Assembly (NCBI GenBank): GCA_965153455.1
Contig: OZ234500.1
Span: 14,755,579 to 14,819,578 of the forward strand
Origin: Sphagnum compactum
Lineage: Eukaryota > Bryophyta > Sphagnopsida > Sphagnales
Length of the DNA stretch: 64,000 nt
Direction of reading: 5' to 3'
The position numbers were made by a program, and so were the translations under genes. Under the pieces are notes generated by a model that made no database searches, was not told the origin of the DNA, and was given only the letters and a program-made list of their open reading frames with translations. Shown here piece by piece: positions 26,001-36,494 of this stretch. The first letter of the stretch is position 1, and each line of letters begins with the position of its first letter.

Positions 26001-26800
26001 TATGTTATAACACTTGAAGATTTTTTTAAAAGCATGTTATATATTTTTCACCCTTAAGACTTGATTCGAAGGGTTGCACATTGAATCAGCTACTCTCCAA
26101 GACAACTGGCACTACCTAATTTAATTGTTAGAGCACCATCAATTGAAAGGCAAAAAGAAAATTTTATGGACATGCTAACTCTAATTCCTTAAGAGGTTCA
26201 ATACTTGGTAGTTATTATTGTCAGAATACGGTGATTGGGTGGGAGCAATTGACACCTTTAATTTATACCTTTTGAAGAGAAATCAAGGAAGTAAGAGGTG
26301 AAGAGATGTCATGTTGTGTTAAAAATAAACATATTGAAAAACATGTTATTTTTAGACATTTTCTCCTTGTGGTGAACAACATTTAAATGCCTAAGGGTTC
26401 AAGCACTCTATAATGAGTTAGGGGTGCACCTTTAGGTAAACACTTATTTATTGTTTATTTGAAAATTTTTTGAGAAAAAGTATTCTAGAAAGTCTTCAAA
26501 AATACTTTTAATCATTATACTATTATGTTAAAAGTTTCCCAAAAAGATGTCATTTTCAAATCTTTTTAAAAATTTGCAATTGTGTTTTTTTGTGTTGAAA
26601 TAACTTTAAAACATTGGTTACAATGTTGTTTTCAAAGTGTTTTTGGGTAATTTTTATTTGTGAGATTCATTTCTAAACTTTAAGATATGGATATTAATAT
26701 ATATGTTAATTGATCAATATTTTTAAAACAGTTTAAAAATATTACACATGTATTAAACATTTAAAATATTAATTGTTATTAGTTCCAATTAGTAGACTAA
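20086..26800. other. Intergenic stretch
   Basis: No gene is supported. Seen within it are a GA run near 20780-20794, CCCTAA-type words at 21442-21462, GGTTCT/GAACCC-rich wording at 21520-21700, and a TAGCCAAATTTGGCTA repeat at 24598-24649. Frames such as 20370-20672 (+), 22861-23055 (+) and 24684-24965 (+) have no recognised domain. 25.0-26.8 kb is very AT-rich. Confidence 0.45.
24598..24649 (+). repeat. Dispersed TAGCCAAATTTGGCTA repeat, copy 2
   Basis: It reads TATAGCCAAATTTGGCTATA, then about nine bases, then GGGGATGACTACCACTAAGG. The perfect palindrome TAGCCAAATTTGGCTA is intact here. Same orientation as the copy at 63561. Confidence 0.6.
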
Positions 26801-26806
26801 AAGCTT

Positions 26807-27415
26807 TTAACTTATGAGCCATTGTATTGTTTTCCATTTGTTTGTTAAATCATACATCCTTTGACGATGGTCAATGAGAGCATGGTCAATTAGGTCTTGG
26901 GATTCTCCTTTGAATTCCGATCCTTGATCAGTAAGGCACTCAGCACAAGCCCCAAACCTACTTAAGACCTGTTGTAAGAAAGCTTGGCTGGTGCTATGTG
27001 ATGATTTGTTCGGCAGCGCAATAAGCTCGACCCACTTTGAAAAATGCTTAATCATAATCATGATGTAAACATTTCCCCTGGAGGTCTGTGGTAACTCTCC
27101 AGCTAAATCACATGACTAGCGATAGAATATGCCCTGAATAAGGAGTGGAGAAAACGTGAGCTGTCAAGAGTAGAAGGAAGCTTTCACATTATCACATTGT
27201 TCACACCTAACAATGATGTGTCGCACGTGAACATACATACCTCTTCAATGGTAATGAAGAGCGAGAAGGCTATAAGTATGCTTAACTCCAAAATTTCCAA
27301 GCTTTGAGTGTACCTTCTAAATAAGACCAAGCCATTCATGTGGTGGAAGAACCACTTTGTCGCCTTGTGATAAGTAATTAAGAATTTTGTTCACTTGTTG
27401 TTTATTACCTTAAAA
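26807..27415 (-). mobile_element. Decayed Ty3/Gypsy retrotransposon integrase
   Basis: One continuous minus-strand frame from about 27415 to 26850 reads as integrase. It has KILNYLSQGDKVVLPP, the zinc-binding H-H-C-C region (KHTYSLLALHYH ... VRCEQCDNVK), then IQGIFYR-SCDLAGELPQTSRG, and the catalytic core start HFSKWVELIALP followed by AECLTDQGSEFKG, which includes the second catalytic aspartate (TDQGSEF). Four internal stops interrupt the frame (27317-27319, 27245-27247, 27164-27166, 27116-27118) with no frameshift. Homology ends soon after DHALIDHRQR; the rest of the core, including the catalytic Glu region, is missing. No LTRs were identified. An intact element would insert its cDNA copy with this enzyme; this one is dead. 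Confidence 0.8.
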
Positions 27416-27419
27416 GCAA

Positions 27420-30400
27420 GTTCATTTGACCTTGTCCTAGGATAATAGCTATATTTTTATTCATGTTTTTTTTCCTTGTTTTCATCTTTCATGTACATAA
27501 TTCAAATATGGTCTATTATTTAGCTTATTAAAAATTGACTATTAAGTTCATATATCTTTATGAACTATTTCACAAGGTTTTGTGAAACGATGGTATATAT
27601 TGAGTCACAAGGAATCATCAACAACATCAACATGATGCGCAAAATTCATAACACAATAATACATCTACAAGGCCCATCATATACAATGGATTAAAAACAA
27701 TTAATTTATATTTTATTACATGATCATGTGAGGTGTTAGAAATGTCATATATTGCAAGATCATAAAGAATTGATGTTAGGTTTAGGTTTCTTGTTCTATT
27801 TCTATTGTTTCATTTATGTAGCAAAATCTAGCAAAGGATTGAACTAAATTGGCATTGGCCCATTTACTAATATCTCAAATTGTAAGTAGTTGAATTAATA
27901 ATTTTGGTTTTTTAATCCCAAAATCTTATATATGTTTAAGCTATAAGGGAAACTACATTGCCTTTGAAATTTGTTGACCTTGCTTATAAATGAAGAAAAT
28001 TGCTGAAAGGCACTAAACCAACTATTCTTGCATGTCCCAACTCATTATGGAACTTATCCATCTTTGAAAGAGCAAACTTGATTTCCTTTCTAGATCTAGG
28101 CTTACTAAAACTAAAAATTTAAATGAAGGTGTAAACTAGCTAATAAAAGCCACTTGCATTATAACCAATGCTTAAAACACTACTTTTGCTACTTAAAGGA
28201 CTTTAAAAAAAGGTTTCAAATAATTAGAAATTTTCATTTTATGAAAATATTTAAAAACTATAGCTTGACATAATGGTAATGCAATACCATTATGGGTTAT
28301 AAGAATAAACTAAACAAAAAGGTCAATTTGTAAAGCATAGTTCTAGGAATATTATGTCATTAAAAAGTCTAGTCCTTGGCTTGAATGGCTCAAGTATTAT
28401 TTGGTTTATACCCATGAATAAAACAAATTGAAATTACATGCAAAAATAAATAAGTAAATTATAATTATATATATATATAAGGTGGTTGACATATGTGCAT
28501 ATTAAAAAATTAGACTTTAGATAACAATAGGGTGAGAAAAAAAATTCCTTCCCCTATTGCCCTCCAAAATTCCTTGTTTTACATAGATAGTTTACAATTT
28601 TAACATCAATTGTTCTCCCCAAGTTCCCACTGAAGGCCAAATGCCAATCTAAATATTATGTTACTTGCCCCTACCCCATACCCTAGGATTTTACAATATT
28701 ATTGACCATGATTGTTGCAAGTTCAAAACTATGTCGGGTAGGAACCCATTTTGGTGATAACAACCACTAGTTCTAATTTTGGTTCATAAAAGTAACCTAG
28801 ATCCAAACCAAGATTAATCTTGAGCTAGAGTAATTTGGTTTCAAAACTATATTCAAAAGCACTAATTCTATTTTTTTGGTGGAATTGAAATTAGAATTAA
28901 GATTTTTTATAAAATCAAGCATTAATCAATGCACAATATTTCCACATGGCACTTTGCCACTTCAATCCATTCAACCTAGAAGATAGGGGCCAACTACGCA
29001 ACATTGAAAAATCAAAAAAAAATTCATAGCAAAGGTCACAATTTGTATAATTTCATTCCTCATCTTACAATATCAAAGTAGCTCATGAAAACATTGTCCC
29101 TAACATTGGTGAACACAACTAATGTGTTCCGACCTCAATGTTGGTAAGGGAATCCAAGGACTCATCATCAACCAATGCACCCTGCCATAAGTTATCTCAT
29201 TGAAAAGTGTGTCATTTCAGGCATATCTTAACATCATGAAATTTTGGTACAAATATATAATTTGTGAAAATATTTTGCTATTGTGCACTTGACTTACATT
29301 AGCATCAATTTTGGAGCCTAGTGTAGTACTTTATTTGTTACAGTTGCTTATGGCATGATCTATTGTCAATGGGAGGATCTACACAGATGTTAGGGCTTTC
29401 TTTGTTGACAAATGTCCAACTCATTATTTTCTCAGTAGTTTGATGATAAACAAACCAATGTCTGATATCATTATGTATCCAGGATAGATTGTTTAGTGTA
29501 GGGTAAAGCCCCGTGATGCGCGGGTGTTCCCAAGATAAAAGGCCTCCAATGTAATAGGCAACTGGCGAGAGCGGCTGGGTAACCAAATATAGTGGAGACG
29601 CATATATATACAGAGAGTTTGAGAGTTTGTTTGGTATCTTGGCTGCTCTTGCCAGTTATTGGACATAACCCATTTTCATAACAGGTCCATTGTGCATAAG
29701 ATTTCCTGTGGCAGACGTAGTAGACTACGATTGTTTGTTGTGCTGAGCTAATCCTGAGGAAGCACCATTCGCATGTGTGACAAAGGCAGGGGTTATCAAG
29801 TGTAACTTGTTCTTGGCTAGCCACTGTTGTGCTGCCACACCGCTCGAATCCCCCCTCAAAAATTGGTTATGTATGAGATGGTAGCCAAGGCTGACACTCT
29901 ATTTTGGCAATGTCTTGCACCCACCCACCCATGGGCTTTACCAATTGTAAAAGGCACAGGACAAACCTCATCATGAATAGCAATATCATGAGGTGTAAGA
30001 GGGTGTAGGAGGAGGGTTATGGTTTTGTCTCCTCCTTAAAAGTGAGAAAAAATTCCTTTAAAACAGAGAGTCAATTGTATCAATTGTTAACATTGTTGCT
30101 AGGAGTACTTTTAAAGACTATATTAAAGAAGGGGAGATTTTGGACTGAACTATTATTTAATGGGCGGGGGAGCTTGAGGTCATAGGGCTAAGGCCCACAG
30201 GGAGGTCCTGAGGAAAGATCCCCACATGAGTAGTAAGCAAGTTTTTATGAACTTTTGTTCACTGTTGTGTTGTGAAATAAATTTTTTTGTCAGAGGTGTC
30301 AAGAACTTGCAGTGTTTATTTCCACCATTTTGTGTTATAGCCAAAGTGGTGATGATCCATAGGAAGATGTAGCCAAATTTGGCTGCAAGTTCAATATGAA

Positions 30401-30990
30401 AATAGAAATGTCTAAAAAAATCACTTTACATTTTTGGCTACTTACTTGAATCATGAACAGTAGATATCTGCTGTTTAAAAACAAATTGGTCTAATTTTGG
30501 CTATTGAAAATCTCAAAAAGGGTATGCTTGGAGAGGTATCGTTACAGAGCAGTTCACCTTATCTCTATTGGGCAGAGAGAGTATTATCATTTATGAACAC
30601 ACCAGTCTGCAAAGGCAGCTAAACTTTAGTGTGTGTTTCTTTGTGTGTAAGTGAAGGAAAGAGGGAATGTCTTTAGATAAGAATTTGGCATCTCTCCAGT
30701 GCCTAGCCTAGTCATCTATGATCTGCAATCTGATCAGTGTCAGGATTTTCCATTTGTCTTTCTGTCTCGATAGGTGGGAAAGTCTCTAGAAAGTGCCACA
30801 GAACTGGAGCCTTTTTATGAACTGTTAAACATCTGACACACCCCCGCCATCTTACAAACTTTATAGGTGTCAATGCACAATCCTGCACTGCATTGTTGCA
30901 ATGCCCCGCAACCTGTGGGCTTTTTACCCCATTGAGAGAGAAATTGGTCAATCTGCAAGTATGCTCGCAATTTCAATAGAGTTGAAGAGA
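27420..30990. other. Intergenic stretch with a gene-like GC patch at 29.3-30.3 kb
   Basis: 27.4-29.3 kb is AT-rich with nothing recognised except an AT run near 28465-28480. 29.34-30.30 kb is GC-richer, with minus frames 29338-29586 and 29471-29824 that show no known domain; it could be part of an LTR or another transposon. A TAGCCAAA repeat copy follows at 30336-30389. 30.5-30.99 kb is downstream of gene B and may include its 3' UTR. Confidence 0.4.
30336..30389 (-). repeat. Dispersed TAGCCAAATTTGGCTA repeat, copy 3
   Basis: On the plus strand it reads TATAGCCAAAGTGGTGATGA, TCCATAGGAAGATG, then TAGCCAAATTTGGCTGC. The minus strand therefore matches copies 2 and 5, and the first part matches 4019-4045 of copy 1. 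Confidence 0.6.
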
Positions 30991-31007
30991 TGGGTATGGA
31001 GATTCAT

Positions 31008-32264
31008 TCATGGTCTATATCTGATGAGAGGATAATTGTAGCGTGGAGTTGGGTAAGAGTAAGGCCACAGTTGATCTGGGTGAGAGTAAGGCCACAGTTG
31101 ATCCGGGTGAGAGTAAGGCCACAGTTGATCTGGGTGAGAATAAGGCCACAGTTGATCTGGGTGGTAGTAGTAGGGACTTATGGGTGGAAAAGCTGGTGCA
31201 TAGTACTGGACAAATTGGTCCTTTGTTGTTGTGGTGCTTCGGGAGTCGTCATCTGGATCTTTGTTCTCAGTTTCCTCCTTGGTTACAAACTTGGCTCCTT
31301 TCAAGATTTTTTGCACCTTCTTCAATACAACAGAACGATCCTCCACTTTCCCCACAACCACAATTTTGGACTTCTCCTTGTCCACTTGAATGTCTGTGAT
31401 GCCTGCACAAACAAAATAATTGTTAGAGTCAAGATCAATTGGGTACTTTAGAGTACTCAGTATTTATGCGTATGCATACTGAGTAGACATATAAAGCTCT
31501 TAATTGGAGTATTTCTAGTGTACACATTAGTTAAGGTAAACTCCTTCTTTTCTCTCTCGTGAAACTTAATGAATAAAAAAGGGTCCAAAACATATACTTA
31601 CCTGCAACTTTGTAATACAGTTCGTCCTTGACTTTTTGGATGCAACTGGGGCAGCACAACTTGGCCTTCAGTTCAAGCTTCTGCAACAAACAACAACAAC
31701 AACAACAACATGCAGTGCATTGAGCTCATGCACAAATTATTATTAAACCCAAGATCAGCTCTTACACACACATAATATGTATATATAATCAGGACAATTG
31801 GTTTCTTACAAGATTTTCATTTTTAGGGGGAATTTACAGAAGTAACCAAGTCCAACAAGCAGCTGCAATTATATTGTAAAATTGTGCACATGAGCTCTGG
31901 GTGCATTACTATACTATTGTACCTACATCTGATGTTCAACACTAATTAAATTTCTAAGGAGCGCATAATTAAGTCCACCTGCTCTTTTTCTTTCTTTGGT
32001 GCTTCTTGGTCTTTCTCTGGCTTTACAGGAACGAGCTTCCAGTACGTCAAAGCCTCAATGGGTATCACTCTTGGCTCATAATCAAATCCAAAGCTGAACA
32101 CCTGCACAACATGCAATTATATATATATATATTATTGCCCCACTAGATCTCGAGTCAGTACTGTTGACATTCTTCATATAAGCCACGAAATTGTAGCAAA
32201 TCATGTACCCAAAATTGTGAAGTGAAATTATTTCCAAGTTAGTGTTTACCTCGCTATTCTCCAT
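31008..32264 (-). CDS. HMA-domain plant protein, gene B (short paralogue)
   Basis: Four exons in order of translation: 32264-32250, 32101-31979, 31680-31602 and 31402-31008 (612 nt, 203 aa). Introns are 148, 298 and 199 bp, GT-AG, phases 0, 0 and 1, identical to paralogues A and C. Exon 1 encodes MENSE. Exon 2 (residues 6-46) reads VFSFG..., then TYWKLVPV and a short Lys/Glu linker. The HMA domain (about 47-113) has the metal loop LCCPSC (54-59), so the usual Met of MxCxxC is Leu while both cysteines are kept; the second half reads GITDIQVD...KIVVVGKV. The tail holds four exact copies of the nonapeptide HPDQLWPYS and ends RYNYPLIRYRP, with no CaaX box. Family members bind soft metals through the CxxC pair; the substrate here is unknown. 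Compared with A and C, the linker and tail are much shorter. Confidence 0.85.
31061..31168 (-). repeat. 27-bp coding minisatellite in gene B last exon
   Basis: AAGGCCACAGTTGAT recurs at 31061, 31088, 31115 and 31142 on the plus strand, an exact 27-bp period over four copies with only one or two substitutions between them. Being a multiple of three, each unit adds nine residues (HPDQLWPYS) without changing frame. Near-identity suggests recent expansion or ongoing homogenisation. Confidence 0.9.
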
Positions 32265-32857
32265 GGCTTCCCGCAGCTGCAACCTCCGAAACCCAACAAA
32301 GATCTTGGATCAATTCGCGATCTTCAAGCAGAATTACACTAATGCACGGGGGTAGTTAGTTTACACACAAATTTCTTATGCAATCCGGAAATTTAACTAG
32401 TTTCAAGTGCTTCTGATCCAAAGCCGTCCCGCTCACTCCTCAAAAGGTACCCGGGGAATGAACTCTAGTAGTTCTTCCAGTACTTGAGACAAGTGTCTAG
32501 AAGCAAAGCTGAAAGTAACAACAATTTAGAACTGATGGTGTGCTGTTAGACTCTGGCGCGGAGAAAATATTTTGCTGTTACTATTATAGCTGATCTAGAT
32601 CAACAAGAAAACTGTAATACTCGATCGATGGGTTGCTACTGCAGAAGATGCTAATCTATTCACAGACAAAAGTTGACACATGCAGATGCTAGATATAATA
32701 TTATGTCGATCAGCGAGAATTGTACTGGACGTAATGATCAGCTAGCGGAAGAGAAAGGCGCAATTACAGGAGATGATGATGGATGCTGGTGCTCCTCCTA
32801 GTTCTATTACAACTGATGAAAAGTCTAGCTGCAAATGGAGCCGGAAAGTAGTGAGGA

Positions 32858-32864
32858 TTATATA
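32858..32864 (-). promoter_or_regulatory. TATA box of gene B
   Basis: The minus strand reads CCCTATATAATCC, a good TATATAA core, about 595 bp upstream of the start codon. If used, transcription would start near 32830 and give a 5' UTR of roughly 565 nt. No other TATA-like sequence this good lies between it and the ATG. Confidence 0.5.
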
Positions 32865-32869
32865 GGGGG

Positions 32870-35800
32870 TGAGACAGGGAGCTAGGTTACTTCACTCGGC
32901 AGTCTACAATGTAATTGTACTTAGCTCGGAATTTGCAAACAGGTTGCAAGGACACACGGTTTGCTGTTTGGAAATGCCTGCTTCCATCGGCCTCCCTTAA
33001 TTTGAGAGTTGAAGCCTCGAGGGCCAATAGCCCCAACGCAAAGCACAAAAGTCTTTTTTTTAAATTCAAACGGTGGAAGGTTTGCATGTGATCGGTGGAA
33101 AGTTCGCATGTGATCGGTAGAAAGGTGCTTAAATTGATGAACGAATCTTCTATTGTGGAAAGAAGGGCTTTCAAATACAAAAGAAAGAAACCTTCAGAAT
33201 TTTTTACAATGTAATAATGTAAAACCCTAAGTTGAAAACAAGTGTGGAACATTGAGGCGCCAAGTTGAAGAAATGGCGCCAGATAAAGGCCTTTAAAACT
33301 ATAGAGTAATGCCCCGGGTTGAAAAAATTGGTGTATGGCAAGCTCTTAGGTTGATAAAAGAATTGTATGGTAATGCCATAGTGTGAATACGAATAAACTT
33401 GGGGAAACAAGCATGTGCAAGAGAAGATTAATAAAAACAACATCACTATTATTTTATTGGAGCTTACACTAAGGTGAATCACCTTGCATGTTGTAACAAT
33501 AGTTTTTGTGATGTGAGCATAAATGCAATGGGTAATTTGTCTTTTACATGCCAAAAAAAAATTTTTTATAAAAAATTAATCTAAAACTATTAACTTGGGT
33601 ATGGATATGGCATAGGTGATTTTTATGCATCACTCATAAACTTAAGATATTTATGAACTTTTAAAATGAAACTCATGGACTATCACAACAATTTCATATA
33701 TGAAATTCAAAATGGTTTAATAAATTCATATTGTGATTATTTATAGAAACCCAATTTTCATTAATATATATATGGATAAATCAAGTTTAAACCATTTTGG
33801 AACCTGTTAATTTTAGGTTTCTTTAATGGATTTTTTATTTTATTTTATTTTTATAATTTTAAAAATATGAATTTTTTTCAAGAATTCATATTATCATGAA
33901 AAAATATTCATTTTATGTTGGGTTTGTGCACACATGTACAAAAGAATTATCTCTAGATGTGGGTTAAACTCAATTTTAAAAAATTACTTGGAATTAATGA
34001 ATTGTTCTTGTTTAATTATTTTATCCATTCATTACAAGAAAAAATGATTTTTATGACTAAGACATTTTGGATTAAAGTCCAACTTTAATCATGTAGTCTT
34101 ATAAGAACACTAATCAATGCCATTGATTTGACTATGGTCATATAAATGACTAAATGACTATGATTATGACTACATAATTATTAGTCATTTTGGTATATAT
34201 GGCTTACATTGCTTAAATAACCTAAACATTAAATTATTCAATAAAGCCTATATAAGCATAATGTACATATAACCTAAAAACTATACATAGTTTATATGTA
34301 GGGCCAAACCCATCCTTAGGTGGTACCACTAAGAATCACTTTAAGGAATTGTTAAGGAACCAAAAAGAGCCAAGTTATTTTCCTAGGCCCTTTATTTTAA
34401 ATGTTTTCACAATTATAAATTATTTTTTTTCATATTTATCAATTTCATGTAATAACATATGGCTTGATATTTATTTTGGAATTTTTAAAAAAATTAATTG
34501 TTAAAAATTTGCATCCCTAATTAAAAGTTGTCCCTTTAGAAATTAATAACTTTAACTTTGAAAATTCATAAATAAATTATACTTCCTCAATTAATTTCCT
34601 AATAAAAACCTAAAATAGATTTCCAAATTACTTTAGGAAAAACATTATTAAGAAAATTTTCAAATCATATTTCAAATTTTTGTTCCTAACTAAAAAGTTC
34701 AAAGAAAGGAACCAACACTACGTTCCTAAATTTTTTTTATATGCAATCATTAAAAACATCAAAATACATAATATTCTTATTATTATTGGAATTTTAAAAT
34801 CTATAGAACCTAATAAATGTACTCTCTAAAAAAATTATATATTTATTTAAGTGTTTCATATGAATAATCAAAGTTTGATGAGTCTATGAAAATCAAGGTG
34901 TGATGTTCTTAGTGGTACGACTCAAAGATGGGCTTGCCCATAGCCTAAATATAACCTATGTATAACTTTGCATACCCTACTTATAATGTTATGTCATAGC
35001 CTATGTAACCTAAAGGTATAGCTTACATAAAATAGACGAAATTTAGGTTTAGCCTACATAGCCTCGGTATAAGTATACATAGTTGTACATATAACTTTCA
35101 TATATAGCCCTAGGTATAACCCTATGTCACGTATATTTAACCCAACTCTAGCCCTACATAACCGAGGTATAGCCCTCTGTATAGCTTATATAACCTAGGT
35201 ATAACCATACATAACCCACATAGCCTACCAATAGTCGTACATAATTGTACATAACTTAGTTATAGCCTTATATAACCTACGTATAACCTTAGGTATAAGA
35301 TAGGCATAACTTACATAACCTATGTATAGCCTTAGGTATAAGTTAACCATAACCTACATTTTTTTAACTCTAACCCTACATCACCTAAGTATTCCCATAG
35401 AAAGCTTACATGTAGCCTTCATATAGCCTTAAATGGATATTTAATTAATTTTGGACTTAACTATTATTTTTGGATTTAACTCAACTTGTTTGGTGGCCGA
35501 AAACCATTGAATTTCATACAATTGACACAAAATTGCTTTTCATTTCCATTTTTTCTTAACTTAATATTCACAAATTGGATATTAATGAACAAAATTTGAC
35601 AAAATTTAACAATGACATTGTCTTACAATATTTCATCAAAGCACAGACTATTAACAATGACATTTTATAAAAAAATGGTACCTAAATCATCAAATTATAG
35701 AACTTGGAACATCTAGTGGCCACTAGATGTTAAATTTACAATATATACAATATTATTTTCTTAAACATATTGAAATGTTTAACTTTAAAGTTAAATTAAA

Positions 35801-36490
35801 TTTTTTAAAAATGGTACTTAATTTCATCAAATTATAACATTTGGATTATCTATTGACCACCAGATGTTAATATTATAATGATTTTTTACAAAGAGATTGA
35901 AACATCTAACTAGTTAATTACGATTATTAGTATTATTAAACTTTCAATTTTAATAATATTGTAACAATATATGTAGTCATTACTAATTAAACTAGGATTG
36001 GGTGGCCATTAATTAAATGCTACTATTACATAAATGTATTCAAAACTATTAAAAATCATCTATTAACTTAATAGTAACATAAATTTCAACAATATATTCC
36101 ACATTGAGCTCACATAACAATTTTTTTGAAAAACCAGTTATTTTAATCATCATGAAACATTTAATTTGGTTACATATAATTAACTTCATTTGCCACATCA
36201 ATGTTTGATCTAGCCTGACTAGCATGCACATCATTAATCGTTATGATGTTGTTCATGGTTGTATTTTTCTTAGCAGGAAATGAAAACACAATAGAATCAA
36301 TATTCACCCATTGCATTGGGTCCACTAAGTTGCATTTCCACTTTCCCTCCCAATGATTTCAATATAATTTTACATTGTTGCATGCTCATTTCTTAAAGGG
36401 CACCCACCACTAAACATGCACCATTCGATAATGCTCATCATTCACATCTTTGACCACATCATTATGTGCTATTCCCCTCAATACTGAATA
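32870..36490. other. Intergenic stretch upstream of gene B
   Basis: No gene is supported. Overlapping minus frames at 32887-33554 have no recognised domain. From 33.5 kb the sequence becomes very AT-rich. A cryptically repetitive block occupies 34930-35440 (separate entry). Confidence 0.45.
34930..35440. repeat. Degenerate short-word repeat block (ATAACCTA-GTATAGCC)
   Basis: Words such as ATAACCTA, GTATAGCC, TACATAACC, CCTAGGTATAAC and AGCCTACATA recur many times at irregular spacing through this block, with a related small patch near 34240-34300. There is no constant period, so it is cryptic simplicity or a heavily decayed satellite rather than a clean tandem array. Confidence 0.5.
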
Positions 36491-36494
36491 CACT

